64,000 nt of DNA from Rhodanobacter glycinis (GTDB lineage: Bacteria; Pseudomonadota; Gammaproteobacteria; Xanthomonadales; Rhodanobacteraceae): NCBI RefSeq assembly GCF_006438785.1, contig NZ_RCZB01000004.1, forward strand, positions 5,810-69,809, written 5' to 3'. The translations under genes and the position numbers were made by a program. The notes below the pieces were generated by a model. That model did not search any database and was not told the DNA's origin. It saw only the letters and a program-made list of their open reading frames with translations. This document shows positions 49,212-59,322 of this stretch, one piece after another. How positions within the stretch are numbered: the first letter of the stretch is position 1; every line of letters begins with the position of its first letter.

Positions 49212-51260
49212 ATGTCCAACGCCCTCGACCAGCAATGCATCGACCTGCTGCGCTTCCTGTCGGTGGACATGGTGCAGAAGGCCAATAGCGGCCACCCCGG
49301 CCTGCCACTGGGCGCCGCGCCGATGGCCTACGCGCTGTGGACGCGGCAGCTGAAGCACAACCCCGCCAATCCGCACTGGCCCGACCGCGATCGCTTCGTG
49401 CTGTCCGCCGGCCACGGCTCGGCGCTGCTGTACAGCCTGCTGTTCGCCACCGGCTACGACCTCACCCTGGACGACATCAAGCAGTTCCGCCAGTGGGGCG
49501 GCAAGGCCCCCGGGCACCCCGAGTACGGCCACACGCCAGGCGTCGAGATCACCACCGGCCCACTGGGCCAGGGCCTGGCGAACGCGGTGGGCATGGCGAT
49601 CGGCGAGGCGCACCTGGCCGCGCGCTACAACCGCGACGGCCACCGCGTGATCGACCACCACACCTGGGCCATCGTCAGCGACGGTGACCTGATGGAAGGC
49701 GTGGCCAGCGAGGCCGCCTCGCTGGCCGGCCATCTCAAGCTGGGCAAGCTGGTCTGCCTGTACGACGACAACTACGTGACGCTGGCCGGCGGCACCGACA
49801 TCACCTTCTCCGAGGACCGCGCGAAACGCTTCGAGGCGTATGGCTGGCAGACCATCCACGTGGCCGACGGCAACGACCTGGTCGCGATCCATGCCGCGCT
49901 GGATGCGGCCCGCGCCGACACCACCCGGCCCTCGCTGATCCTGGTACGTACGCATATCGGCTACGGCTCGCCCGAGCAGGACACGTTCAAGGCGCACGGC
50001 TCGCCGCTGGGCGTCGAGGACGTCAGGAAGACCAAGGAGAAGCTGGGCTGGCCGGTCGAACCGGACTTCCTGCTGCCGCCGCCGGCGCTGGCGCATTTCC
50101 GCGAGGCACTGGATCGTGGCGTGGCGGCCGAGCGTGCCTGGAACAGCCGTATGGACGTCTATACGAAAACCTTCCCCGAGCTGGCGACCGAGTTGCAAGG
50201 CCGCCTGGATGGCGAACTGCCGCTGGGTTGGGATGCGGACATCCCGGTGTTCCCCGCCGACGCCAAGGGCCTCGCCACCCGCGTCGCCGGCGGCAAGGTA
50301 ATGAACGCGATCGCGCCGAAACTGCCCGCGCTGGGCGGCGGCTCGGCCGACCTCGATCCGTCCACCCACACCGCGCTGAAGGGCCTGGGCGACTTTAATC
50401 CGCCGCTGGTGCCGGGCGAAGACAGCCAGGGCTCCGACGGCGGCGGCTGGAGCCATGCCGGGCGCAACCTGCACTTCGGCGTGCGCGAGCATGCGATGGG
50501 CGCGATCGCGAACGGACTGGCCGTGCACGGCGGCTTCGTGCCGTACGGCTCGACCTTCCTGATCTTCTCCGACTACATGCGCCCGGCAATCCGCCTGGCC
50601 GCGCTGATGGGCATCCACGTGGTGCACGTGTTCACCCACGACAGCGTGGCACTGGGCGAGGACGGCCCCACCCACCAGCCGGTGGAACAGCTGGCCAGCC
50701 TGCGCGCGATCCCCAACCTCAGCGTGATCCGCCCCGCCGACGCGAACGAGACCGCGGTGGCGTGGAAGGTGGCGCTGGAATCGACCAAGCATCCAGTGCT
50801 GCTGGCGCTGACCCGGCAGGACGTGCCCACGCTCGACCGCACCCGTTACGCCAGCGCCGACGGTTTGCGCAAAGGCGCCTATGTGCTGAGCGACGCGAGG
50901 GACGGAAAGCCGTCATTGATCCTGATCGCCAGCGGCTCGGAAGTCGGACTGATCCTCGAAGCCGCGGACCAGCTGCAGGCCGATGGCATCGCCGTACGCT
51001 GCGTGTCGATGCCGAGCTGGGAACTGTTCGATGCGCAGCCGCAAAGCTACCGCGACGAAGTGCTCCCGCCTGGCGTGACTGCGCGGCTGGCGGTGGAGCT
51101 GGGTGTATCGCAAGGCTGGGACCGCTACACCGGCGCGCACGGCGACATGCTCGGCATCGATCACTTCGGCGCCTCCGCCCCGGCCGATGTGCTGCTGCGC
51201 GAATTCGGCTTCACGGTCGCCAACGTGGTGGCGCGGGCGCGTGCCTTGCTGGCCGGGTGA
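49212..51260 (+). CDS. tkt: Transketolase
   Basis: Thiamine diphosphate enzyme transferring two-carbon units between ketose and aldose phosphates. The 682-residue product has the N-terminal [12 protein letters not shown], the ThDP/metal region [13 protein letters not shown] near residue 156, and the pyrimidine and C-terminal domains ([27 protein letters not shown]). GGAGAT lies eight bases before ATG 49212. Last gene of the operon; 26 bases separate it from pgm. No clear terminator follows. Confidence 0.96.
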   Translation: MSNALDQQCIDLLRFLSVDMVQKANSGHPGLPLGAAPMAYALWTRQLKHNPANPHWPDRDRFVLSAGHGSALLYSLLFATGYDLTLDDIKQFRQWGGKAPGHPEYGHTPGVEITTGPLGQGLANAVGMAIGEAHLAARYNRDGHRVIDHHTWAIVSDGDLMEGVASEAASLAGHLKLGKLVCLYDDNYVTLAGGTDITFSEDRAKRFEAYGWQTIHVADGNDLVAIHAALDAARADTTRPSLILVRTHIGYGSPEQDTFKAHGSPLGVEDVRKTKEKLGWPVEPDFLLPPPALAHFREALDRGVAAERAWNSRMDVYTKTFPELATELQGRLDGELPLGWDADIPVFPADAKGLATRVAGGKVMNAIAPKLPALGGGSADLDPSTHTALKGLGDFNPPLVPGEDSQGSDGGGWSHAGRNLHFGVREHAMGAIANGLAVHGGFVPYGSTFLIFSDYMRPAIRLAALMGIHVVHVFTHDSVALGEDGPTHQPVEQLASLRAIPNLSVIRPADANETAVAWKVALESTKHPVLLALTRQDVPTLDRTRYASADGLRKGAYVLSDARDGKPSLILIASGSEVGLILEAADQLQADGIAVRCVSMPSWELFDAQPQSYRDEVLPPGVTARLAVELGVSQGWDRYTGAHGDMLGIDHFGASAPADVLLREFGFTVANVVARARALLAG

Positions 51261-51437
51261 CGCCCCTCGCGACGGCATCTGGCTAGCCTTCATCTGGTGT
51301 TGTGGCTGCGTGGTCGGCCGATGATCGGGATGGCAGGGAGGCCGCCGTGGGCGTAGTGCTTGGGGCCGCGATCGGCTGGGTGAGCGTGCGGGTTTGCTGT
51401 ACCGGCTTGCCAGCTCCGGGCCGATCCGTTCGACAAA

Positions 51438-51466
51438 TTCGCAATTTATGACGATCGCCCTATATA
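51438..51466 (+). promoter_or_regulatory. Candidate promoter of the efflux operon
   Basis: TTCGCA (51438-51443), 17 bases and TATATA (51461-51466) form a weak -35 but good -10 match in an AT-richer stretch. The gap 51261-51525 otherwise shows no gene, and no regulator is adjacent. Confidence 0.35.
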
Positions 51467-51525
51467 TCTGAACTCTCCAGTCTGCTATTTTGCCGGCCCG
51501 GTGCTCCCTTGCCCAGGCTATCCCC

Positions 51526-53058
51526 TTGTCCCTTCTTCTGTCTGATGCGAAACCTGTCTCGTTCGTCGGCTGCGCTTTCACGCTGCTGGCCGGTCTGGCG
51601 CTTGCCGGTTGCGCGGTGGGCCCCGACTACCGGCGCCCCGACGCCCCATCGGTGGACCGCTTCACGGCACAGCCACTGCCGGCCGGCACCGCGGCAACGA
51701 AGGTTGCCGGCGGCGACGCCCAGCGTTTTCTGCAAGGCCGCGACGTGCCGGCGCGCTGGTGGACGACGTTCGGGAATGCCGAGCTGACCCGCCGGGTGAA
51801 CACGGCGCTGAGCCACAGTCCCACCGTGGCGTCGGCCCAGGCGGCCCTGCGCCAAGCGCAGGAAAATGCCAATGCGGCACGCGGCGGATTGTTCCCCTCG
51901 CTGGACGCCGGCGCCGGCGCCACCCGCCAGAAGCAGTCCGCCGCGCAGTCGGTGGGTCCCGCCGGACGCGGCCCGTTCACTGTCTACAACGCCTCGGTCA
52001 GCATCGGCTACACCCTCGATCTGTTCGGCGGCGTGCGCCGCGGGATCGAGGCGCAACTGGCGCTGGCCGACTACCAGCGCGCCCAGCTCGACACCACCTA
52101 CCTGACCCTGGCCGCCAACGTGGTCACCGCGTCGCTGCAGGAAGCCTCGTTGCGCGAGCAGCTGCGCGCGACCGAACAGATCCTGGACATCCAGGGCAAG
52201 AGCCTGCAGATCGCCCGCCAGCAGCAGCAGATCGGCTCGAAGTCTCTGTCCGACACGCTGGCCGTGCGCTCGCAGGTAGCCGCCACCGAGGCCACCCTGC
52301 CGCCACTGCGCGCCCAGCTCGCCGCGACGCGGAACCAGCTGGCGACCTACCTGGGCACCACGCCAGCGCAGCTGGAGCTGTCGCCGCTGACGCTGGATGC
52401 GATCGGCCTGCCGCGCGACATCCCGGTCAGCCTGCCCTCGGGCCTGGTCGAGCAACGCCCGGATATCCGTGCGGCTTCGGCACAGCTGCATGCAACGTCG
52501 TCCCAGGTCGGCGTGGCCACCGCGGCGATGCTGCCGCAGATCACGCTCTCCGGCAGTGCCGGTTCGCAGGCGTTGCGCGCAGGCGATTTGTTTTCCACCG
52601 GCACCGGTGCCTGGTCGCTGGGCCTGGGCCTGACCCAGCCGCTGTTCCATGGCGGCGAGCTGCTGCATAAAAAGCGTGCCGCGCAGGCCGGCATGGACAA
52701 GGCCGTGGCGGACTGGCAGCAGACCGTGCTGGTCGCGTTCCAGAACGTCGCCGATGCGCTGCAGGCGCTGCAATACGATGCCGAAGGACTGGCCGCGCAA
52801 GCCGCCGCCGAAAGCGCGGCATCGCAGCAGCTCGCGCTCACCGACCGCCAGTTCCAGCTCGGTTCGACCGGCTATCTCAATCTGCTCGATGCCCAGCGCA
52901 GCTACCAGCAGGCGCGCATCGCCCTGATCCAGGCGCGCGTCGCGCGCCTGGCCGATACCGCCGCGCTGTATGCCGCCCTCGGTGGTGGCTGGCGCAGTGA
53001 TGCCGGCATGGCCAGCCCCGCGGCAAACACGCCCACCCCACCCACTGCACCCCACTGA
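51526..53058 (+). CDS. RND efflux outer-membrane lipoprotein (OprM/NodT family)
   Basis: Predicted trimeric TolC-like channel of a tripartite pump, about 510 residues. The lipobox is LALAGC, followed by AVGPDYRRP, the standard mature N-terminus; two coiled-coil hairpin repeats follow, with YTLDLFGGVRR and GLTQPLFHGGELL marking the two halves. No in-frame ATG precedes the signal peptide: TTG 51526 (AGG upstream) or TTG 51490 would have to serve. An ATG at 51545 lies one base out of frame, and a single extra A in its GCGAAACC run would give a perfect start, so a frameshift or sequence error is possible. Confidence 0.85.
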   Translation: MSLLLSDAKPVSFVGCAFTLLAGLALAGCAVGPDYRRPDAPSVDRFTAQPLPAGTAATKVAGGDAQRFLQGRDVPARWWTTFGNAELTRRVNTALSHSPTVASAQAALRQAQENANAARGGLFPSLDAGAGATRQKQSAAQSVGPAGRGPFTVYNASVSIGYTLDLFGGVRRGIEAQLALADYQRAQLDTTYLTLAANVVTASLQEASLREQLRATEQILDIQGKSLQIARQQQQIGSKSLSDTLAVRSQVAATEATLPPLRAQLAATRNQLATYLGTTPAQLELSPLTLDAIGLPRDIPVSLPSGLVEQRPDIRAASAQLHATSSQVGVATAAMLPQITLSGSAGSQALRAGDLFSTGTGAWSLGLGLTQPLFHGGELLHKKRAAQAGMDKAVADWQQTVLVAFQNVADALQALQYDAEGLAAQAAAESAASQQLALTDRQFQLGSTGYLNLLDAQRSYQQARIALIQARVARLADTAALYAALGGGWRSDAGMASPAANTPTPPTAPH

Positions 53059-53069
53059 GGAGTTCGCGC

Positions 53070-54230
53070 ATGCCTACGCGCGTCGACAAAAAGCCCAGCA
53101 CCACCAAGCGCATGATCTGGATGATCGTTGGCGTGCTGTTGTTGATCGCGCTGATCGCCGGCATCAAGGTGCTGCTGGTCATGCGCATGATCCACAACAT
53201 GCCGAAGCCGGCGCCGTTCACGGTCAGCACCACCACCGCCCGCGAACAGCCATGGCAACCCGCGCTGAGTGCCGTCGGCACCCTGCGTGCGGCCAACGGT
53301 GCCGACCTGGCGATGGATGTGGCCGGTCTGGTCACCGAGGTGAATCTGAAATCCGGCCAGGACGTGAAGCAGGGCCAGGTGCTGGTGCAGCTGCGCGACG
53401 GCGACGACGTGGCCCAGCTGCAACAGCTGGAGGCGGCGGCCCAGCTGTCGCAGCTCACCTTCGAGCGGGCGCGCAAGCAACTTGCGGCGCAGGCGATCAG
53501 CAAGGCCGATTACGACACCGCCGCCGCCGATCTCAAGGGCAGGCAGGCCGCGGTGGCGCAGCAGAAAGTGGTGGTGGCCAAGAAGCAGCTGCGCGCACCG
53601 TTCGCCGGCCGCGCCGGCATCATCACTACCAGCCCCGGTGACTATCTCAGCGCCGGCACCACGGTGGTGACGGTGCAGCAGCTCGATCCGCTGTTCGTCG
53701 ATTTCTACGTGCCGCAAAGCGAACTGGGTCGCATGCAAGTGGGCCAGGCGGTGAACCTGAAGCTGGATGCGTATGCCAGCCGCGGTTTCAGCGGCAAGCT
53801 CAGCGCGATCAGCCCCAAGGTCGATCTGGGCACGCGCAACGTGCAGGTCGAGGCGACCGTGCCCAACCACGACAAGGCGCTCACCCCGGGCATGTTCGCC
53901 AAGGTCAGCGTCGACGTCGGTAACGAGCAGCCCCGGCTGACGCTGCCGCAGGCGGCGATCGTCTACAACCCGTATGGCGACACCGTGTACGTGGTGCAGC
54001 CGCCCAAGGGCAAGGACGACAAGGGCCAGCCGCTGCCGCCCACGGTGAAGCAGACCTTCGTCACCGTCGGCGAGACCCGCGGCGACCAGGTGGCGATCCT
54101 CAAGGGCATCGAGCCCGGCACCGTGGTCGTGACCAGTGGCCAGATCAAGCTGAAGAACGACGCGCCGATCGCGATCGACAACAGCGTGAAGCCGGCCGAC
54201 AGCGCCCATCCCGCGCCGCAGGAGCACTGA
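53070..54230 (+). CDS. RND efflux periplasmic adaptor (MexH/AcrA-type)
   Basis: Membrane fusion protein of 386 residues linking pump and channel. It is anchored by an N-terminal membrane segment (about 15-38) rather than a lipobox. A lipoyl-like half (VTEVNLKSGQDVKQGQVLVQL), a helical hairpin, the second lipoyl half (LRAPFAGRAGIITTSPGDYL), beta-barrel and membrane-proximal domains follow in order. It starts 11 bases after the channel gene and 9 bases before the pump gene. Confidence 0.92.
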   Translation: MPTRVDKKPSTTKRMIWMIVGVLLLIALIAGIKVLLVMRMIHNMPKPAPFTVSTTTAREQPWQPALSAVGTLRAANGADLAMDVAGLVTEVNLKSGQDVKQGQVLVQLRDGDDVAQLQQLEAAAQLSQLTFERARKQLAAQAISKADYDTAAADLKGRQAAVAQQKVVVAKKQLRAPFAGRAGIITTSPGDYLSAGTTVVTVQQLDPLFVDFYVPQSELGRMQVGQAVNLKLDAYASRGFSGKLSAISPKVDLGTRNVQVEATVPNHDKALTPGMFAKVSVDVGNEQPRLTLPQAAIVYNPYGDTVYVVQPPKGKDDKGQPLPPTVKQTFVTVGETRGDQVAILKGIEPGTVVVTSGQIKLKNDAPIAIDNSVKPADSAHPAPQEH

Positions 54231-54239
54231 GCGAACGCC

Positions 54240-57200
54240 ATGAAATTCACCGACCTGTTCATCAACAAGCCGGTGCTGGCGGTGGTCGTCAGCCTGCTGA
54301 TCCTGGTACTCGGCGTGCGCGCCGTCAGCAGCCTGAGCGTGCGCCAGTACCCGAAGACCGAGAACGCCACGGTTACCGTCACCACCGCTTATTACGGTGC
54401 TGACGCGCAGACCATGGCCGGCTTCATCACCCAGCCGCTGGAGCAGGCGATCTCGCAGGCGCAGGGCATCGACTACATGTCCTCCAGCAGCGTGCAGGGC
54501 GTGTCCACCATCACCGCGACCTTGCATCTGAACTACGACGCCAACCGCGCCCTGACCGAGATCACCACCCAGGTGAATTCGGTGAAGAACCAGCTGCCGC
54601 CGCAGGCGCAGCAGCCGGTGCTCAACGTGCAGACCGGCGAGACCATCGACGCGATGTACATGGGCTTCTACAGCGATGTGCTGCCCACCAACAACATCAC
54701 CGACTACCTGGCGCGCGTGGTCAAGCCCAAGCTCGATTCGATCGATGGCGTGCAGACTGCCGAGCTGCTCGGCGCGCGCCAGTTCGCCCTGCGCGCCTGG
54801 CTCGACCCGGCCAAGATGGCGGCGCATGGCATCACCGCCACTGATGTGAACACGGCGCTGGCCTCCAACAACTATCTGGCCGCGGTTGGCTCCAGCAAGG
54901 GCCAGGCGGTGACGGTCGACCTGACCGCCGACAGCAACCTGCATTCGGTCGACGAGTTCAAGCAGCTGGCGATCAAGCAGGTCAACGGAGCGATCGTGCG
55001 GCTGCAGGACGTAGCCACGGTCTCGCTGGGCTCGGAAAGCTACGACTTCAATGTGGCCTTCAGCGGCAAGCGTTCGGTGTTCATCGGCATCAAGGTCGCA
55101 CCCGACGCGAACGTGCTGGACGTGGCCAAGCGCGTGCGCGAGGCGTTCCCGGAAATCCAGAGCCAGCTTCCCGGCGGGCTGACCGGGCAGATCGTCTACG
55201 ACGGTACCGAGTTCGTGAACAGCTCGATCAACGAGGTGGTCAAGACCCTGGCCGAGGCGCTGCTGATTGTCACCCTGGTGATCTTCCTGTTCCTCGGCAG
55301 CCTGCGTGCGGTGATCATCCCGGTGATCGCGATGCCGCTGTCCCTGGTCGGCACCTTCTTCGTGATGCTGGCGCTGGGTTACTCGATCAACCTGCTGACC
55401 CTGCTGGCGCTGGTGCTGGCGATCGGGCTGGTGGTGGACGACGCGATCATCGTGGTGGAGAACGTCGACCGGCACATGAAGGAGGAGGGCAAGACGCCGC
55501 TGCAGGCCGCCTTGCTCGCCGCGCGCGAGCTGGGCGGACCGATCCTGGCGATGACCGTGGTGCTGATCGCGGTGTACGTGCCGATCGGTTTTCAGAAGGG
55601 ACTGACCGGCGCGCTGTTCAGCGAATTCGCCTTCACCCTGGCCGGCGCGGTGACGGTGTCGGCGGTGGTCGCGCTGACCCTGTCGCCGATGATGGCCTCG
55701 AAGTTCTTCCGCAACGAGCAGGAGAGCGGCCGCTTCGTGCAGTTCATCGATCGCCAGTTCGATCGCGTGCACCACGGCTATCAGCGCGTGCTGCACAACA
55801 CGCTGTCGACCAAGTCGGTGGTCATCGTGATGAGCGCGCTGCTGCTGCTGGCCACCATTGCACTGGGCATGACGGCGCAGTCCGAACTGGCCCCGGAAGA
55901 GGACCAGGGCATCGTGGTCGGCCAGATCGTGGGCGCACCGAACACGACGGCGCAGCAGATGAATGTCTATGCGACGCAGATGTTCGATCTGTCCAGGCAG
56001 TTGCCGGAATACGAGCAGATGTTCCAGCTGACCGGCGTGCCCACCATCAACCAGGGCATCGGCGGCGTGCTGTTCAAGCCGTGGGACCAGCGCCACCGCA
56101 GCGCGCACGAACTGCAGCAGGTCCTGCAGCAGAAGTGGAACGGCATCGCCGGCGGCCGCGTGGCCGCGTTCCAGTTCCCGCCGCTGCCCGGCGCGTCGGG
56201 CCTGCCGATCCAGGTGGTGATCACCACCACCGAGCCGTTCGAGAACCTCAACGAGGTGGCTTCCCAGGTACTGCAGAAGGCGCAGGCCAGCGGCAAGTTC
56301 TACTTCGTCGACTCCGACCTCAAGGTCGACAAGCCGCAGGGCACGGTCAGCCTCGACCGCGACATGATCACCACGCTCGGGCTGACCCAGCAGGACGTGG
56401 GTGCCGCGCTCGGCTCGGCGCTGGGCGGCGGCTACGTCAACTACTTCTCGATCTCCGGCCGCTCGTACAAGGTGATCCCGCAGGTATTGCAGGCCGACCG
56501 GCTCAACCCGAACCAGGTACTGGGCTACTACATCCGCGTGCCGGACGGCTCGGTGATCCCGGCCTCGACCGTGGCCAAGATCACGAGGCAGGTGGTGCCG
56601 CAGTCGCTGAACCGCTTCCAGCAGTTGAACTCGGCCACGATCTCCGGCGTCAGCGGGATGTCGCAGGGCGACGCGCTGACCTACTTGCGCGATCTGGTGA
56701 AGGAGGTGGCGCCGACCGGCTTCAACGTCGACTACGCCGGCCAGTCGCGCCAGTTCACCCAGGAGTCCGGCGGTTTCGGCGCGACCTTGCTGTTCGCCGT
56801 GATCATCGTGTTCCTGGCCCTGGCCGCGCAGTTCAACAGCCTGCGCGATCCGATCGTGATCCTGGTCTCGGTGCCGCTGGCACTGTTCGGCGCGCTGATC
56901 TTCGTCAACCTGTTCACCAGCCTCAACATCTACACCGAGGTCGGCCTGGTGACCCTGATGGGCCTGATCAGCAAGCACGGCATTCTGATCGTGCAGTTCG
57001 CCAACCACTCGCAACTCGCCGGCATGTCCAAACGCGAGGCGATCGAACACGCCGCGGCGGTACGCCTGCGGCCGATCCTGATGACCACCGCGGCGATGGT
57101 GCTGGGCGTGCTGCCGCTGGTGATCGCCTCCGGCGCCGGCGCGGCGGGCCGTTTCAACATGGGCCTGGTGATTTCCACCGGCCTGGCGATCGGCACGGTG

Positions 57201-57308
57201 TTCACCTTGTTCGTGGTGCCGGCGTTCTACCTGCTGCTGGCGGCCGATCGCCACGGCGGCGAGCCGTCGGATGATCCGCGACTGGAGGAGTCGACGGCGC
57301 AGGCCTGA
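54240..57308 (+). CDS. RND multidrug efflux pump (MexI-like, HAE1 family)
   Basis: Inner-membrane proton-driven pump of 1022 residues exporting hydrophobic or amphiphilic compounds. The proton-relay residues are present: D400-D401 in GLVVDDAIIVVEN (TM4) and K912 in LISKHG (TM10). Two large periplasmic loops and 12 membrane segments follow the usual pattern, and the block GIDYMSSSSVQG resembles MexI-type pumps rather than AcrB or MexB. Substrates cannot be predicted. It completes an operon in the order channel-adaptor-pump and is followed by a strong bidirectional terminator. Confidence 0.94.
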   Translation: MKFTDLFINKPVLAVVVSLLILVLGVRAVSSLSVRQYPKTENATVTVTTAYYGADAQTMAGFITQPLEQAISQAQGIDYMSSSSVQGVSTITATLHLNYDANRALTEITTQVNSVKNQLPPQAQQPVLNVQTGETIDAMYMGFYSDVLPTNNITDYLARVVKPKLDSIDGVQTAELLGARQFALRAWLDPAKMAAHGITATDVNTALASNNYLAAVGSSKGQAVTVDLTADSNLHSVDEFKQLAIKQVNGAIVRLQDVATVSLGSESYDFNVAFSGKRSVFIGIKVAPDANVLDVAKRVREAFPEIQSQLPGGLTGQIVYDGTEFVNSSINEVVKTLAEALLIVTLVIFLFLGSLRAVIIPVIAMPLSLVGTFFVMLALGYSINLLTLLALVLAIGLVVDDAIIVVENVDRHMKEEGKTPLQAALLAARELGGPILAMTVVLIAVYVPIGFQKGLTGALFSEFAFTLAGAVTVSAVVALTLSPMMASKFFRNEQESGRFVQFIDRQFDRVHHGYQRVLHNTLSTKSVVIVMSALLLLATIALGMTAQSELAPEEDQGIVVGQIVGAPNTTAQQMNVYATQMFDLSRQLPEYEQMFQLTGVPTINQGIGGVLFKPWDQRHRSAHELQQVLQQKWNGIAGGRVAAFQFPPLPGASGLPIQVVITTTEPFENLNEVASQVLQKAQASGKFYFVDSDLKVDKPQGTVSLDRDMITTLGLTQQDVGAALGSALGGGYVNYFSISGRSYKVIPQVLQADRLNPNQVLGYYIRVPDGSVIPASTVAKITRQVVPQSLNRFQQLNSATISGVSGMSQGDALTYLRDLVKEVAPTGFNVDYAGQSRQFTQESGGFGATLLFAVIIVFLALAAQFNSLRDPIVILVSVPLALFGALIFVNLFTSLNIYTEVGLVTLMGLISKHGILIVQFANHSQLAGMSKREAIEHAAAVRLRPILMTTAAMVLGVLPLVIASGAGAAGRFNMGLVISTGLAIGTVFTLFVVPAFYLLLAADRHGGEPSDDPRLEESTAQA

Positions 57309-57320
57309 GCGACAGACAGA

Positions 57321-57350
57321 AGAAAGGCGCGGTCACCCGCGCCTTTCTTC
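57321..57350. terminator. Bidirectional intrinsic terminator
   Basis: AAGAAAGGCGCGG and CCGCGCCTTTCTT form a perfect 13-base stem around TCAC. The T-rich right arm continues as CTTCTTG for rightward transcripts and the A-rich left arm gives a T-rich tail leftward, so it can end both the efflux operon and the converging Bax-inhibitor-like gene. Confidence 0.85.
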
Positions 57351-57396
57351 TTGCAGTGTCCGGCGGCGATGCTGGACAGGGCAATGTCCTTTCAGT

Positions 57397-58152
57397 TCAG
57401 TTGCGCGACTGCAGCTTCGACAGCAGGCGCAGCAGTTCCAGGTACAGCCAGACCAGGGTGACCACCAGCGCGAACGCGCCGTACCACTCCATGTATTTCG
57501 GTGCGCCGGACTGGGCTCCGGTTTCGATCATGTCGAAGTCGAGGATCAAGTTGAGCGCCGCGATCACCACCACCACCGCGCTGAACGCGATGCCGATGCC
57601 GCTGCTGCCGTTGATGAAGCCCATCGAGTGGCCGAAGAAGCCCATCGCGAAGTTGGCCAGGTACAGCAGCATGATGCCGCCGGTGGCGGCGACGATGCCG
57701 AGCTTGAACTTCTCGGTGGCGCGGATCAGCCCGCTGCGGTAAGCCAGCAGCATCGCGGCCATGGTGCCGAAGGTCAGCGCCACCGCCTGCATCACGATGC
57801 CGGGGTAGCGCAGCTCGAAGATCGCCGACAGCGCGCCGATGAAGACACCTTCGACCAGCGCATACAGCGGCGCGGTGACCGGTGCCCAGGTTTTCTTGAA
57901 CGCGGTGACCAGGCCGAGGATCAGCCCGCCGATCGCGCCGCCAAGCACCAGCGGCAACATGGCCGGCGCGCTTTCCGCACCGCTGAACCGGCTCCAGCTG
58001 AACATGGCGCCGACCAGCACCAGGATCAGCAGCAGGCCGGTCCGGTTGACCGTGCCGTTGATCGTCATGGCCTCGTCGCCGTGCGCGACGAGCGCGCCGC
58101 TGGCGGCGTCGAGGAAGGTGTTCTTGTTGAGCGCCGGATTGCCGCTTTGCAT
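57397..58152 (-). CDS. Bax inhibitor-1/YccA-family membrane protein
   Basis: Predicted seven-segment inner-membrane protein of 251 residues. Hydrophobic stretches begin near GLLLILVLVGAMFSW and end with FALVVTLVWLYLELLRLL; the conserved acidic pair of the BI-1 fold may be in LDFDMIET. Family members can be pH-sensitive calcium leaks or bind FtsH (YccA); the role here is unknown. GGAG lies seven bases before ATG 58152. Confidence 0.88.
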   Translation of the reverse strand: MQSGNPALNKNTFLDAASGALVAHGDEAMTINGTVNRTGLLLILVLVGAMFSWSRFSGAESAPAMLPLVLGGAIGGLILGLVTAFKKTWAPVTAPLYALVEGVFIGALSAIFELRYPGIVMQAVALTFGTMAAMLLAYRSGLIRATEKFKLGIVAATGGIMLLYLANFAMGFFGHSMGFINGSSGIGIAFSAVVVVIAALNLILDFDMIETGAQSGAPKYMEWYGAFALVVTLVWLYLELLRLLSKLQSRN

Positions 58153-58288
58153 GAGGAAACTCCCGTTGATTGCCGACCCATCGTAGCCGGCCCGCCATCG
58201 GCTTGACAGCGCCTGCGCCGATACGTCGCTGCGCCGCCACGCGCAAACTACGCGACAATACGACCTTGCCGAATCGTGCGGAGTTCCG

Positions 58289-59206
58289 ATGAATCCTTCC
58301 ACCCTGCGTATCGCTACCCGCAAGAGCGCGCTGGCGCTGTGGCAGGCCGAGCACGTAGCCGCGCTTTTGCGCGCCGCGCATCCGGGGCTGGCGGTGGAGC
58401 TGGTGCCGATGAGCACGCGCGGGGACGAGATCCTGGATCAGCCGTTGGCCAGCATCGGCGGCAAGGGGCTGTTCCTCAAGGAACTCGAAGTGGCGATGCT
58501 GGAAGGCCGCGCCGACCTCGCCGTGCATTCGCTGAAGGACGTGCCCGCGCAACTCGAACCCGGCTTCACGTTGCCGGCGATGTTGCCGCGCGCGGACGCG
58601 GCCGATGCGTTCGTCAGCAACGACTGGGCGGATCTCGCGGCGTTGCCGCGCGGCGCGCGGGTGGGTACGTCATCGCTGCGCCGACAGGCGCAGTTGCGCG
58701 CACTGCGGCCAGATCTGGTCCTGCTCGACCTGCGCGGCAATGTGGGCACCCGGCTGGGCAAGCTCGACGCCGGTCACTACGACGCGATCGTGCTGGCCTG
58801 CGCGGGGCTGGAGCGCCTCGGCTTGGCGGCGCGCATTCGCTCGCGGCTAGCCGCACCGGACTGGCTGCCGGCGCCGGGCCAGGCCGCGATCACGATCGAG
58901 GCGCGCGACGACAACCCGACCGTGCTGATGCTGCTGGCCGCACTGGATGACGCCGATACCCGGCTCACCGTCAGCGCCGAAAGGGCGATGAATCACGCGC
59001 TCGGCGGCAGCTGCACGGTGCCGGTCGGCGCCTGGTGCGTGCTCGGTGAACACGGCCTGCACCTGCGCGGCATGGTCGGCGACGCGGCCAGCGGCCGACT
59101 GCTGCGGGCCGAGGCCAGCAGCCCCGGCGATCAGGCGCTGGCGCTGGGTCGCGAAGTGGCGGCGGCACTGCTGGATCAGGGCGCGGGCGAGTTGCTCGGG
59201 CTGTGA
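58289..59206 (+). CDS. hemC: Hydroxymethylbilane synthase (porphobilinogen deaminase)
   Basis: Heme biosynthesis enzyme that polymerises four porphobilinogens into hydroxymethylbilane. The 305-residue product shows [35 protein letters not shown] with the catalytic Asp, and the dipyrromethane-cofactor cysteine C242 in [16 protein letters not shown] lies six bases before ATG 58289. hemD is not next to it in this window, which differs from the frequent hemC-hemD pairing. Confidence 0.96.
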   Translation: MNPSTLRIATRKSALALWQAEHVAALLRAAHPGLAVELVPMSTRGDEILDQPLASIGGKGLFLKELEVAMLEGRADLAVHSLKDVPAQLEPGFTLPAMLPRADAADAFVSNDWADLAALPRGARVGTSSLRRQAQLRALRPDLVLLDLRGNVGTRLGKLDAGHYDAIVLACAGLERLGLAARIRSRLAAPDWLPAPGQAAITIEARDDNPTVLMLLAALDDADTRLTVSAERAMNHALGGSCTVPVGAWCVLGEHGLHLRGMVGDAASGRLLRAEASSPGDQALALGREVAAALLDQGAGELLGL

Positions 59207-59268
59207 CGACGAGCGGTCGAAGTCGCGCCATCTGTTGCATTTGTTTTCCGCGCCCCGCTGCATGACAA

Positions 59269-59298
59269 ACGGCCCGGCAGCTTGCGCCACCGGGCCGT
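59269..59298. terminator. Hairpin between hemC and the DUF481 gene
   Basis: ACGGCCCGG and CCGGGCCGT form a perfect nine-base stem around a 12-base loop, between two converging genes. No clear T-run follows, so it may only slow polymerase or protect RNA ends. Confidence 0.5.
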
Positions 59299-59322
59299 CA
59301 TGAGCAGCCGCTGCTGGTCAAT

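Noticed and set aside
52902-57254. A 1450-codon open frame on the minus strand across the efflux operon
   Set aside because: It is antisense to three well-supported genes, is full of His, Gln, Arg and Asp without any domain, and is the expected mirror of GC-rich codon use.
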